From JBFHRB01 sp041591915 (GTDB lineage: Bacteria > Actinomycetota > Nitriliruptoria > Nitriliruptorales > Nitriliruptoraceae), in contig JBFHRB010000037.1 in the NCBI GenBank assembly GCA_041591915.1, forward strand, positions 1 to 17,111: a DNA stretch of 17,111 bases, in the 5' to 3' direction. Below, piece after piece: positions 1 to 7,526 of the stretch. The translations under genes were made by a program, and so were the position numbers. The notes beneath the pieces were generated by a model. It did not search any database and was not told the origin of the DNA. It was given only the letters and a program-made list of their open reading frames with translations. Every line of letters starts with the position of its first letter. Within the stretch, counting starts at the first letter, position 1.

Positions 1-201
1 GCTCGTCGCTGCTCAGGCCCGGGTTGTTCGCGAGCAGGAGGGCCTCGCCGTCCGTCACGAGGAGGTCGGGCTCGAAGGTGAGCCGCGCGAGGAGTGCCCC
101 GACGCGTGGGACGGTGCCCATCGGCGAGCACACGATCTCGCCGTCGCCCCGGAAGGCCTCGGCGGCGGCGACGCAGCAGATCTCGGCGAGGGTGATGTCG
201 C

Positions 202-205
<4 letters not shown>
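1..205 (-). CDS. ipdB: IpdB-like CoA-transferase-family hydrolase, beta subunit (5' part only)
   Basis: Only the first 68 codons are in the window; the gene runs off the left edge. The N-terminus reads MSDITLAEICCVAAAEAF and continues with GDGEIVCSPMG and LLVTDGEALLLANNPGL, which resembles the start of mycobacterial IpdB as I remember it. With IpdA it forms a hydrolase built on the class I CoA-transferase fold that opens the last steroid ring (COCHEA-CoA to MOODA-CoA) in the cytoplasm. The GTG start overlaps the ipdA stop by the bases GTGA and has a GGAGG seven bases upstream, so the two subunits are probably translationally coupled. The assignment rests on N-terminal similarity plus the ipdA-echA20 context; the rest of the protein cannot be judged here. 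Confidence 0.85.
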
Positions 206-1065
<860 letters not shown>

Positions 1066-1075
1066 GAGGTGGTCC

Positions 1076-1834
1076 TCAGTCGTCGAAGTCGGCGTCGCGC
1101 TTCTCGACGAACGCGGCACGCGCCTCGTCGGCGACGCCAGCGATCGTGAGCTCGTACGTGAAGCCCTGCTCGAAGCGGTAGGACTTCTTGACGTCCACCG
1201 GGTCGATCCCGTTCAGGGCCTCCTTGGCGCGGCGGATGATCGTCGGGCTCTTGTCGGCGATCCGCTTCGCCACGTCGAAGGCGGCCTCGCGGAGCTGCTC
1301 GCGTGGCACGACCCGGTAGACCGAGCCGTACTCGTGGAGCTCCTGCGCCGTGGCGTTCTCGGCGAGGTAGACCATCGCCCGCATCTTGTGCTGCGGCACG
1401 AGCCGGGCGAGGTGCGTCGCTGCGCCGAGCGCCCCGCGGTCGACCTCCGGCAGCCCGAACGTCGCATCCTCGGACGCGACGATCACGTCCGCGTTGCCGA
1501 CGAGGCCGATGCCGCCCCCGAGGCAGAACCCGTGGACGGCGGCGACGACCGGGACCCCGCACTCGTAGACCGCGGCGAAGGCCTCGTAGCAGCCGCGGTT
1601 GACGCCGATGAGCGCGAGGTGGCTGTCGTCGGCCTGCAGCTCCTTGATGTCGACGCCGGCGTTGAATCCCCGGCCCTCGGCTCGCAGGACCACGGCGGTG
1701 ACGTCCGGATCGGCACCCGCCGCGCGGATGACGTTGCCGAGCTCGAACCAGTCGGCGACGGCCAGGGCATTGACCGGCGGGCGGTCGACGACGACCTCCG
1801 CGATGCGGTCGTGGATCTCGAGGGAGAGGCTCAC
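1076..1834 (-). CDS. echA20: EchA20-like crotonase, steroid ring hydrolase
   Basis: 252-residue crotonase-fold protein. It has the oxyanion-hole segments RGFNAGVDIKEL (55-66) and CLGGGIGLVGNADVIVASE (104-122) followed by ATFGLPEVDRGALGAATH (124-141). The usual hydratase glutamate after GGG is replaced by glycine (GGGIG), as in mycobacterial EchA20, which is a ring-cleaving hydrolase rather than a simple hydratase. Known role of EchA20: hydrolytic opening of a ring in HIEC-CoA to give COCHEA-CoA, the IpdAB substrate. The GTG start gives an N-terminus (MSLSLEIHDRIAEVVVDRPP) that matches the family. First gene of a minus-strand operon; its promoter region holds the shared TCTGAC palindrome and a CATAAT -10 candidate. 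Identity is strong because of both sequence and neighbours. Confidence 0.92.
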   Translation of the reverse strand: MSLSLEIHDRIAEVVVDRPPVNALAVADWFELGNVIRAAGADPDVTAVVLRAEGRGFNAGVDIKELQADDSHLALIGVNRGCYEAFAAVYECGVPVVAAVHGFCLGGGIGLVGNADVIVASEDATFGLPEVDRGALGAATHLARLVPQHKMRAMVYLAENATAQELHEYGSVYRVVPREQLREAAFDVAKRIADKSPTIIRRAKEALNGIDPVDVKKSYRFEQGFTYELTIAGVADEARAAFVEKRDADFDD

Positions 1835-1843
1835 GCTTCGTTT

Positions 1844-1860
1844 CCTGACGGTGTGTCAGA
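1844..1860. promoter_or_regulatory. Palindromic operator, copy 1 (echA20 / SDR divergent promoter)
   Basis: On the minus strand this reads TCTGAC-ACACC-GTCAGG, with perfect five-base arms CTGAC/GTCAG around five bases. It matches the site before fadE at 9240-9262 in both half-sites and spacing. It sits between a minus-strand -10 candidate (CATAAT, 1865-1860) and a plus-strand one (TATGGT, 1862-1867), so a bound protein could block both directions. Regulation by a TetR-type repressor is inference. Confidence 0.7.
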
Positions 1861-1865
1861 TTATG
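1860..1865 (-). promoter_or_regulatory. Candidate -10 box for echA20-ipdAB
   Basis: Minus-strand CATAAT, one base from TATAAT, in an otherwise very GC-rich spacer, 25 bases before the echA20 GTG. The operator lies directly downstream of it. No clear -35 box was seen. Confidence 0.45.
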
Positions 1866-1867
1866 GT
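1862..1867 (+). promoter_or_regulatory. Candidate -10 box for the SDR-ddn unit
   Basis: TATGGT fits the TANNNT form of actinobacterial -10 boxes and lies immediately after the operator at 1844-1860. The predicted leader to the GTG at 1947 would be about 70 bases. No convincing -35 box was found. Confidence 0.35.
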
Positions 1868-1946
1868 GGCACGCTAGAGCACGGGTCGGCATCGGTGGTA
1901 GTCGGGCCGACCGGGACGACGCCCGGACGCGACGGCAGGGGATCTC

Positions 1947-2735
1947 GTGAGCGAGAACGAAGGCGACGGCGCAGGCGAGTTCGACGGGCGCGTCGTGATC
2001 GTCACCGGCGGGTACCGCGGGGTGGGGCGGGGCATCACGGAGCGGTTCCTCGCCGCGGGTGCGACCGTCGTCACCTGCGGTCGCAACGATCCCGGCGCCC
2101 CGCCGTCCTCCGGGGGTCGGACCGCCGGGTTCATCCAGACGGACGTGCGCGACCCCGACCAGGTCAAGCGACTCGTGGACGCGGTCGTCGAGCAGCACGG
2201 CCGCCTCGACGTGCTGGTCAACAACGCCGGCGGCTCGCCCAACGCCGACGCGGCGACGGCGAGTCCGCGGTTCAGCGAGAAGATCGTCGGCCTCAACCTC
2301 CTCGCCCCGCTCCACTGCGCACAGGCGGCGAACGCCGTGATGCAGACCCAGGACGACGGTGGGGCGATCGTCAACATCGCGAGCATCAGTGGGCTGCGGC
2401 CCTCGCCCGGGACCGCGGTGTACGGCGCAGCGAAGGCCGGACTCGTCAACCTGACGTCGTCGCTCGCCATCGAGTGGGCGCCGCGGGTTCGGGTCAACGC
2501 CGTCAGCGCTGGCATCATCCGCACCGAGCAGGCGCACCTGCACTACGGAGATGCGCAGGGCCTCGACCGGGTGGCGAGCACCATCCCGCTCGGACGCATG
2601 GGCCAGCCGACCGACGTCGGGGACGCCTGCCTGTTCCTGGCATCGCCGCGGGCGAGCTTCGTCACCGGCGCCAACCTCGTCGTCCACGGCGGCGGCGAGA
2701 AGCCCGCGTTCCTCGACGCGGCCGAGGGGAAGTAG
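1947..2735 (+). CDS. Short-chain dehydrogenase/reductase (Rv3548c-like)
   Basis: 262 residues, a classical SDR. It shows the NAD(P)-binding TGGYRGVG (20-27), an Asp in TDVRD (65-69), NNAGG (92-96), the catalytic serine in NIASISG (143-149), Y159-x3-K163 (VYGAAKAG), and a C-terminal VVHGGGEKP. Overall it resembles M. tuberculosis Rv3548c, which occupies the same position beside echA20 and ddn. It probably oxidises or reduces a hydroxy/keto group on a C/D-ring CoA thioester; the exact substrate is not known. The GTG start has AGGGGA six bases upstream. It is divergent from echA20 across a shared operator, and the ddn-like gene starts five bases after its stop, so the two are probably one transcript. 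Confidence 0.85.
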   Translation: MSENEGDGAGEFDGRVVIVTGGYRGVGRGITERFLAAGATVVTCGRNDPGAPPSSGGRTAGFIQTDVRDPDQVKRLVDAVVEQHGRLDVLVNNAGGSPNADAATASPRFSEKIVGLNLLAPLHCAQAANAVMQTQDDGGAIVNIASISGLRPSPGTAVYGAAKAGLVNLTSSLAIEWAPRVRVNAVSAGIIRTEQAHLHYGDAQGLDRVASTIPLGRMGQPTDVGDACLFLASPRASFVTGANLVVHGGGEKPAFLDAAEGK

Positions 2736-2740
2736 ACGAC

Positions 2741-3217
2741 ATGGGGCTCCTGGAGAGCGCGGTCAAGTCGATGGGCCGCAGCGAGTGGTTCAAGAAGGTC
2801 GGCCCGAAGGTCGTCCACCGCATGGACGGGTTCGTGCACAGGATCACCAAGGGCAAGGTGCTGCCGTCGACGTACATGATGGACGGGCTCGTCCTGACGT
2901 CGATCGGCCGCAAGTCCGGCCTCGAGCGCACCGTGCCGATCTCGTGCTTCCACATCGACGGTGACCTCGTCGTCATCGGCACGAACTACGGCCAGGACCA
3001 CCACCCGGCGTGGGCGCTCAACCTCGAGGCCAACCCGGAGGCGCGGGTGGTCTACAAGGGCGAGGAGTTCGAGGTCACGGCCCACATGGTGACCGACGTC
3101 GACGAGACCGAGCGGATCTTCGCCCACGCCCAGGAGCGCTGGCCCGCCTACGAGGTCTACCGCGAGCGCGTCGCGAAGGCCGGCCGCGACATCAAGATGT
3201 TCCGCCTCAAGCGCTGA
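2741..3217 (+). CDS. Ddn-like F420-dependent nitroreductase-family protein
   Basis: 158 residues. Recognisable Ddn-family features are LTSIGRKSGLERTVP (52-66), DGDLVVIGTNYG (73-84), HHPAWALNLEANPEARV (87-103) and a late WPAYEVY (134-140). Family members bind deazaflavin F420 and reduce quinones or nitroaromatics; Ddn itself activates pretomanid. The natural substrate of steroid-linked members is unsettled. The N-terminus (residues 1-50) is basic and amphipathic, which would suit membrane-surface association as proposed for Ddn. The start ATG follows the SDR stop by five bases, with a GAGGGGA upstream inside the SDR end. Its place next to the SDR mirrors Rv3547 (ddn) and Rv3548c. It converges on the DUF35 gene with only three bases between stops. 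Confidence 0.85.
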   Translation: MGLLESAVKSMGRSEWFKKVGPKVVHRMDGFVHRITKGKVLPSTYMMDGLVLTSIGRKSGLERTVPISCFHIDGDLVVIGTNYGQDHHPAWALNLEANPEARVVYKGEEFEVTAHMVTDVDETERIFAHAQERWPAYEVYRERVAKAGRDIKMFRLKR

Positions 3218-3220
3218 CGG

Positions 3221-3682
3221 TCAGGCGCGCGTCCACCGGGGCATCGCGACCTCGTCGGTGACGGGGTCGAAGACGACGCGCACCGGCTCGCCGATCTCGA
3301 TGGTCGCCGGGTCGAGTGCGTCGAGAGCGGCCGGGTCGTCGGCCGTGACGAGGTTGCCGACGAGCCGGATCGTGGGATCGTCCTCGAGCTCGACGACCAC
3401 GCAGTTGTAGGGCGCCATCGCGGCGAACCACGGCAGCAGCGGGGGGTGCGCGACGACGAACGACCAGACGCGCCCGCGTCCCGACACGGCGCGCCACTCG
3501 GACGCGAGCGAATTGCACCAGGGGCACATCGGGCGGGGCATGTGGCGCAGGCGTCCGCACTCGGCACACGCCTGGATCCGGAGCTCGCCGGCAGCGCAGC
3601 CCTCCCAGAAGCCACGGTTCTCGTCGTCGATGATCGGCAGGACCGGCTCGGGCGGCCTGTCGGCGGATGTCGTCGAGCCCAC
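3221..3682 (-). CDS. DUF35 OB-fold/zinc-ribbon partner of the Ltp2-like aldolase
   Basis: 153 residues. An N-terminal rubredoxin-like zinc ribbon has C39, C42, C53 and C56 (CAECG ... CPWC), followed by an OB-fold with GRGRVWSFVVAHPPLLP (68-84) and NCVVVEL. DUF35 proteins associate with thiolase-fold enzymes; in steroid degradation the DUF35 domain of ChsH2 is required for Ltp2 activity. In mycobacteria that domain is fused to a MaoC-like hydratase domain; here it is a separate gene. The start is the GTG at 3682, which has GGAGG eight bases upstream. A GTG nine bases earlier overlaps the Ltp2 stop but has the GGAGG directly abutting it, so it is less likely. It is co-transcribed with the Ltp2-like gene. 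Confidence 0.87.
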   Translation of the reverse strand: MGSTTSADRPPEPVLPIIDDENRGFWEGCAAGELRIQACAECGRLRHMPRPMCPWCNSLASEWRAVSGRGRVWSFVVAHPPLLPWFAAMAPYNCVVVELEDDPTIRLVGNLVTADDPAALDALDPATIEIGEPVRVVFDPVTDEVAMPRWTRA

Positions 3683-3687
3683 GTCGC

Positions 3688-4827
3688 TCACCTCCGCAGC
3701 AGCAGGGCGCTGGTCGGCACGCCCTCGCCCGAGGTCACGAGGCACGTCTCGGCACCGTCGACCTGGGTCGTGGACGTCCCGCGGAGCTGGCGCACGCCCT
3801 CGACGACGAGGTTCATGCCGTGCACGTAGGCCTCGCTCAGTCCGCCGCCGGACGTGTTGATGGGGAGCTGTCCGCCGAGCTCGAGGTTGCCGTCCTCCGT
3901 GAAGCCCGCGGCCTCGCCGCGCGGGACGAAGCCGTAGCCCTCGAGCGAGAGCAGGATCAGCGGGGTGAACGCGTCGTAGATCTGGGCGACGTCGACGTCG
4001 GCCGGGCCGAACTCCGCGTTGCGCCAGAGCGCCTGCGCCGCCGCCCATGCCGGGCCGCGGAGCGGGTCGTCCGTGAAGTAGTTGATCATGGTCTGGTGCT
4101 GCGGTGGCAGCCCCTGGGCAGCCGCGTGGACGTAGACCGGGGGAGTGGGGCCGTCCATCGCTCGCTCGGCCGACACCACGACCACGGCGAGGGCGCCGTC
4201 GGTCTCGAGGCAGTTGTCGAACAGGCACAGCGGCTCGGAGATCCAGCGCGCCCCGAGGTAGTCGTCGAGCGTCATCTGGCGGTCGTGCATGACGGCCGCC
4301 GGGTTGCGATTCGCGTGGGCACGGCAGGCCATGGCCACGTTCGCGAGGTGCTCGCGGCTGCCGCCGTACTCGTGGAGGTAGCGGCGCGTCAGCATCGCGA
4401 CCTCGTCGACGGGGCGCAGCAGCCCCCATGGGCGCGACCACCGTGAGGGTCCGTACTGCGACGCGGGGTTGGTCCATGGGCGGGGACCCGAGCCGCGCTT
4501 GCGTGAACGCCAGGCGACGCCGACGTTCGCCTGGCCTGTCGCGACGGCCATCGCGAGGTGGGCGACCGTGGCGCACCCGGCCCCGCCGCCGAAGCCGATC
4601 TGGCTGAAGAACGTGATGTCGCCGAAGCCCAGGTTCTTGGCGATCTCGACCTCGTCGGTGCCCTCCATCGTGAACGAGGACAGCGCATCCACCTCGCTCG
4701 GGGCGATGCCCGCGTCGTCGAGGGCGGCCGCGATCGCGCGACAGGCCAGCGTCTTCTCGTCGTCGGCGAGCTGCTTCGCGAACGCGGTCTGGCCGATGCC
4801 GACGATCGCCGTGCGGTCCCTGATCAC
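3688..4827 (-). CDS. ltp2: Ltp2-like thiolase-fold aldolase (steroid side-chain retro-aldolase)
   Basis: 379 residues with the thiolase/SCP-x fold. Motifs are AIVGIGQTAFAK (7-18), ITFFSQIGFGGGAGCATV (71-88), AAAQGLPPQHQTM (235-247), QIYDAFTPL (282-290), GGQLPINTSGGGLSEAYVHGMN (318-339) and VTSGEGVPTS (364-373). The thiolase catalytic HDCF-type and GHP-type motifs are replaced by YDAF (Y284) and AYVHG (Y334). Tyrosines spaced 50 residues apart are the residues proposed for catalysis in Ltp2 aldolases. Known role of Ltp2: retro-aldol cleavage of 17-hydroxy-3-oxo-pregn-4-ene-20-carboxyl-CoA to androstenedione and propionyl-CoA. A bile-acid or other sterol side-chain aldolase is the alternative. 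The start GTG gives the family N-terminus. A looser copy of the shared palindrome lies upstream. Confidence 0.83.
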   Translation of the reverse strand: MIRDRTAIVGIGQTAFAKQLADDEKTLACRAIAAALDDAGIAPSEVDALSSFTMEGTDEVEIAKNLGFGDITFFSQIGFGGGAGCATVAHLAMAVATGQANVGVAWRSRKRGSGPRPWTNPASQYGPSRWSRPWGLLRPVDEVAMLTRRYLHEYGGSREHLANVAMACRAHANRNPAAVMHDRQMTLDDYLGARWISEPLCLFDNCLETDGALAVVVVSAERAMDGPTPPVYVHAAAQGLPPQHQTMINYFTDDPLRGPAWAAAQALWRNAEFGPADVDVAQIYDAFTPLILLSLEGYGFVPRGEAAGFTEDGNLELGGQLPINTSGGGLSEAYVHGMNLVVEGVRQLRGTSTTQVDGAETCLVTSGEGVPTSALLLRR

Positions 4828-4863
4828 GTGGCCCCCGGGTCACTGCCCGGCTCACGCCGGACC

Positions 4864-4879
4864 CTGACGGTCGTGTCAC
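4864..4879. promoter_or_regulatory. Possible divergent fifth operator copy (Ltp2 promoter)
   Basis: CTGACGGTCGTGTCAC has TGAC/GTCA arms with a six-base spacer instead of five. It equals copy 1 (CTGACGGTGTGTCAG) except for one inserted C and one change at the end. A minus-strand -10 candidate TACAGT (4891-4886) lies just upstream, the same layout as at echA20. The wrong spacing makes binding uncertain. Confidence 0.35.
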
Positions 4880-5073
4880 TGCGCGACTGTACGCATCCGA
4901 TGGCCCCATTCCGTGCGACATGCGCCCAAGTGGCAGATCCGGTCAGCAGTCGGTTTCCACGCCCAGCGCACGCCCCACCCCCCACATGTCGGGGTTGGGA
5001 ACGGACGAAACGCCCATCGCGCGGGTCGGCCCGTCACTTCGGCCAGGTGTCGGTCGTTGAAATCCGCGGAGAT
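4880..5073. other. Intergenic spacer between ltp2 and rpf-like genes
   Basis: The gap between the divergent Ltp2-like and Rpf-like genes is 335 bases in total (4828-5162). Besides the operator-like site and the two CRP-like boxes, I see only an imperfect C-rich/G-rich inverted repeat at 4973-4999 (CCCCACCC ... GGGGTTGGG). I looked for a ydaO (c-di-AMP) riboswitch, which precedes some actinobacterial rpf genes, and did not recognise one. Both strands give only unconvincing short reading frames here. Confidence 0.5.
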
Positions 5074-5089
5074 CGTGAACATATTCACA
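5074..5089. promoter_or_regulatory. CRP-like box 1 upstream of rpf-like gene
   Basis: CGTGA-ACATAT-TCACA matches the CRP/GlxR form (T/C)GTGA-N6-TCAC(A/G) exactly. It stands out as an AT-richer patch. Its centre is about 81 bases before the chosen ATG. Confidence 0.65.
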
Positions 5090-5095
5090 AGCGAA

Positions 5096-5111
5096 CGTGA
5101 ACCCGTTCACA
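5096..5111. promoter_or_regulatory. CRP-like box 2 upstream of rpf-like gene
   Basis: CGTGA-ACCCGT-TCACA also matches (T/C)GTGA-N6-TCAC(A/G). Its centre is 22 bases from box 1, about two helical turns, so two dimers would sit on the same face of the DNA. The core GAACCCGTTC also resembles a KstR core, but the outer bases do not fit that consensus. Confidence 0.65.
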
Positions 5112-5162
5112 AGCACCACGCCCCGCGATCTCTCTTCGCCACCCGATCCAGGAGCGTCCCCC

Positions 5163-5789
5163 ATGACCAGCCGCACGCACACGCGCATCCCGGTGCGCGT
5201 CGCAGCGACGGCCGTTGCCCTCCTCCTCGCGATGCTGACCGGCTTCCTGGTCGCGCGTGCCGAGGTCCCGGTTCCCGACGTCCGCGCCGCCAACCTCGGC
5301 GCCGTCCAGCCCGTCGTCGAGCTCAGCCCCGCCGACCGCGCGATGGTCGCCGACATCGACGCCATGATGCAGCAGGTCTACCTCGACAAGGCGCTCGTCG
5401 CCGCCGTTGACGCCCAGCTCATCCCGGCCCAGATCAGCGCGGACCGGATCGCCCTGATCGACGCCGCCATCGCCTCCTACGTCGTCCCCGCTGGCGACAC
5501 CGTGTGGGACCGCCTCGCGGACTGCGAGTCCGGCAACTGGGACCGCAACCGCCGCCCCATCCCCGGCACCGCGCGCTGGGACTACGGCCTCACGTTCAGC
5601 CACGGTGACATCTTCGAGGGTGGCGTGAACTTCCACCCCAAGACGTGGGACGCCTACAAGGACGCGTGGATGCCGTCGCACGCCGGCGAGGCCTCGCGCG
5701 AGGACCAGATCCGCATCGCCCGCCGCGTCCTCGAGGACCAGGGCTGGCGTGCGTGGCCGGTCTGCTCGCGCAAGCTCGGCCTCCGCTGA
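5163..5789 (+). CDS. Resuscitation-promoting-factor-like secreted lytic transglycosylase
   Basis: 208 residues. Basic N-terminus, then a hydrophobic segment VAATAVALLLAMLTGFLV (13-30) and a plausible signal-peptidase site after ARA (31-33). Residues 34-110 are a helical, Ala/Asp-rich linker. The Rpf domain spans about 113-202: TVWDRLADCESGNW with the catalytic Glu at 122, C121 and C201 positioned for a disulfide, and SREDQIRIARRVLEDQGW (178-195). Rpf enzymes cleave peptidoglycan outside the cell and promote regrowth from dormancy. The domain centre (residues 127-160) is longer than in classical Rpfs. I chose ATG 5163 over the GTG at 5097: it has AGGAG nine bases upstream and a clean signal peptide, and the GTG lies inside a CRP-like box. 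Confidence 0.85.
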   Translation: MTSRTHTRIPVRVAATAVALLLAMLTGFLVARAEVPVPDVRAANLGAVQPVVELSPADRAMVADIDAMMQQVYLDKALVAAVDAQLIPAQISADRIALIDAAIASYVVPAGDTVWDRLADCESGNWDRNRRPIPGTARWDYGLTFSHGDIFEGGVNFHPKTWDAYKDAWMPSHAGEASREDQIRIARRVLEDQGWRAWPVCSRKLGLR

Positions 5790-5814
5790 CACGACCCTCA
5801 TCCCCCTCGCCCCT

Positions 5815-5847
5815 GACGATCGGCCGGCTCCTCGCCGGCCGTTCGTC
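5815..5847 (+). terminator. Strong hairpin terminator after rpf-like gene
   Basis: GACGA-T-CGGCCGGC, loop TCCTC, GCCGGCCG-T-TCGTC: an eight-base GC stem plus a five-base outer stem separated by one T/T mismatch. It starts 25 bases after the rpf stop and is followed by a short pyrimidine run (GTTCCCCC). There is no true T-tract, which is common in high-GC actinobacteria. Confidence 0.75.
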
Positions 5848-5866
5848 GTTCCCCCACCTCGCGCCC

Positions 5867-5872
5867 TAGCAT
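5867..5872 (+). promoter_or_regulatory. Candidate -10 box for fadD3
   Basis: TAGCAT (TANNNT form) immediately before operator copy 2. The predicted start site would fall inside the operator, about 30 bases before the fadD3 ATG. Confidence 0.45.
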
Positions 5873-5888
5873 CTGACGGGTCGTCAGA
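5872..5888. promoter_or_regulatory. Palindromic operator, copy 2 (fadD3 promoter)
   Basis: TCTGACG-GGT-CGTCAGA, a perfect inverted repeat with seven-base arms around three bases. It lies 21 bases before the fadD3 ATG and just after a -10 candidate, a typical repressor position. Confidence 0.8.
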
Positions 5889-5909
5889 AAAGCGTGTGGG
5901 GAGAGCGGG

Positions 5910-7526
5910 ATGGCGGACGTGCCGTGGTCGACGGTGCCGGAGCTCGTGCAGGCGTCTGCGACGGCCTTCGCCGAGCGCGAGGCCGTGGTCGAGGGCGACC
6001 TCAGCATCAGCTACGCCGATCTGGCGGACCGGATCTTCGCGGCCTCCGCGGCGGTGATCGACGCGGGCGTGGAACCCGGCGACCGTGTGGCGATATGGGC
6101 ACCGAACGTCCACGAGTGGATCGTCGCGGCCCTCGGCGCGCTGTCGGTCGGGGCGGTCCTCGTCCCGCTCAACACCCGATACAAGGGCGCCGAGGCCGGC
6201 TACATCCTCGGCAAGAGCCGAGCGCGGCTGCTGTTCACCATCACGGGGTTCCTCGACACGGACTACGTGGACCTGCTCCGTCGGGCGCACGGTGGCCCCG
6301 AGGGCGCCCGCCCCGTCGCCGAGCTCGAGCATCTCGAGCGCATCGTCGTCCTGCGTGGTGACGCGCCCGAGGGCACCGAGTCCTTCGAGGAATTCCTCGG
6401 CCGCGCCGACGGTGTCGCCGACGACGACGTCTTCCAGCGCTGGAAGGACGTCGAGCCCGACGACCTGTGCGACATCATGTTCACGTCGGGAACGACCGGT
6501 CGCCCGAAGGGCGTCATGGTCGGCCACGCACAGACCATGAAGGTCTTCGAGGTCTGGTCGCGCGAGGTCGGGCTGCGTGAGGGCGACCGCTACCTGATCG
6601 TGAACCCGTTCTTCCACACGTTCGGCTACAAGGCCGGGATCCTCGCGGCGCTGATGCGAGGCGCGACCATCGTGCCCCACGCGGTCTTCGACGCCGGCCA
6701 GGTCGCCGACCTCATCGCCGCACAGCGCGTGACGATGCTTCCGGGTCCTCCGGCGCTCTACCAGTCGATCCTCAACCTCCCCGACCTCGGGGAGCGGGAC
6801 CTGTCGTCGCTCCGGCTCGCCGTCACCGGGGCGGCCACCGTCCCGGTCGAGCTGATCCGCCGGATGCGCGAGGACCTCGGCTTCGACGTCGTCCTGACGG
6901 CGTACGGCCTCACCGAGTCGACGGGTGTCGTCTCGATGTGCAGGCCCGACGACGACTACCCCACGATCGCGAACCGCTGTGGGCGGGCCATCCCCGACAC
7001 CGAGGTGCGCATCGTCGACGAGCAGGGCAACGCCCTGCCGGCGGACACGCCCGGCGAGGTCGTGGTGCGCGGCTACAACGTCATGCGGGGCTACTTCGAG
7101 GACCCCGAGCAGACCGCCGAGGCGATCGTCGACGGGTGGCTGCACACGGGCGACATCGGCGTGATGGACGAGCGCGGCTACCTCAAGATCACGGACCGCA
7201 AGAAGGACATGTTCATCGTCGGCGGCTTCAACGCCTACCCGGCCGAGATCGAGAACGACCTGTCGCGCCACCCGAGGATCGCGGCCGCGGCCGTCGTCGG
7301 CATGCCGGACGACCGCCTCGGCGAGGTCGGCTGCGCGTTCGTCGTGCCGCGGACCGGGGAGGAGCCACCGGCCGAGGACGAGGTGATCGCCTGGTGCCGT
7401 GAGGAGATGGCGAACTACAAGGTTCCGCGGCGCGTCATCGTGGTCGATGCGTTCCCGGCCAACGCCAGTGGCAAGGTGCTCAAGAACGAGCTTCGCGAGC
7501 GTGCCGCGAGGGAGGCCGGGGCGTGA
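5910..7526 (+). CDS. fadD3: FadD3-like acyl-CoA synthetase (HIP-CoA ligase)
   Basis: 538 residues, an ANL-superfamily adenylating ligase. Motifs: P-loop TSGTTGRPKG (192-201), NPFFHTFGYKAGIL (232-245), LPGPPALYQSIL (277-288), AVTGAATVPV (304-313), AYGLTES (331-337), TGDIG (413-417), DRKKDMFIVGGFNAYPAEIE (429-448) and the catalytic lysine K522 in NASGKVLK. It follows M. tuberculosis FadD3 closely, including FGYKAGIL and LPGPP. FadD3 makes the CoA thioester of HIP, the two-ring propionate left after loss of rings A and B. It is first in its operon; the ATG has GGGGAGAG upstream, and its stop overlaps the next start (GTGA). A perfect copy of the shared operator overlaps its promoter. Confidence 0.9.
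   Translation: MADVPWSTVPELVQASATAFAEREAVVEGDLSISYADLADRIFAASAAVIDAGVEPGDRVAIWAPNVHEWIVAALGALSVGAVLVPLNTRYKGAEAGYILGKSRARLLFTITGFLDTDYVDLLRRAHGGPEGARPVAELEHLERIVVLRGDAPEGTESFEEFLGRADGVADDDVFQRWKDVEPDDLCDIMFTSGTTGRPKGVMVGHAQTMKVFEVWSREVGLREGDRYLIVNPFFHTFGYKAGILAALMRGATIVPHAVFDAGQVADLIAAQRVTMLPGPPALYQSILNLPDLGERDLSSLRLAVTGAATVPVELIRRMREDLGFDVVLTAYGLTESTGVVSMCRPDDDYPTIANRCGRAIPDTEVRIVDEQGNALPADTPGEVVVRGYNVMRGYFEDPEQTAEAIVDGWLHTGDIGVMDERGYLKITDRKKDMFIVGGFNAYPAEIENDLSRHPRIAAAAVVGMPDDRLGEVGCAFVVPRTGEEPPAEDEVIAWCREEMANYKVPRRVIVVDAFPANASGKVLKNELRERAAREAGA

Noticed and set aside
1066..1119. IpdA start at ATG 1119
   Set aside because: It would overlap echA20 by 44 bases and add residues absent in IpdA proteins; GTG 1065 aligns with the known start.
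3208..3227. CTGAC-G-GTCAG palindrome between the convergent ddn-like and DUF35 genes
   Set aside because: The half-sites resemble the operator but the spacer is one base, both stop codons supply the sequence, and there is no promoter here. At best it is a weak bidirectional terminator.
4835..4854. CCGGG...CCCGG inverted repeat before the Ltp2 gene
   Set aside because: Five-base GC arms are expected by chance in DNA this GC-rich, and nothing else supports it.
5097..5162. Longer rpf-like protein starting at GTG 5097
   Set aside because: The GTG lies inside CRP-like box 2, has no Shine-Dalgarno, and would put 22 polar residues before the signal peptide. ATG 5163 has AGGAG at good spacing.
4828..5162. 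c-di-AMP (ydaO-type) riboswitch before the rpf-like gene
   Set aside because: Some actinobacterial rpf genes have one, but I could not find its conserved core sequences here.
5085..7271. Long minus-strand open frame of about 730 codons across rpf and fadD3
   Set aside because: It is antisense to two clearly recognised genes, shows no family motifs, and is an effect of the high GC content.
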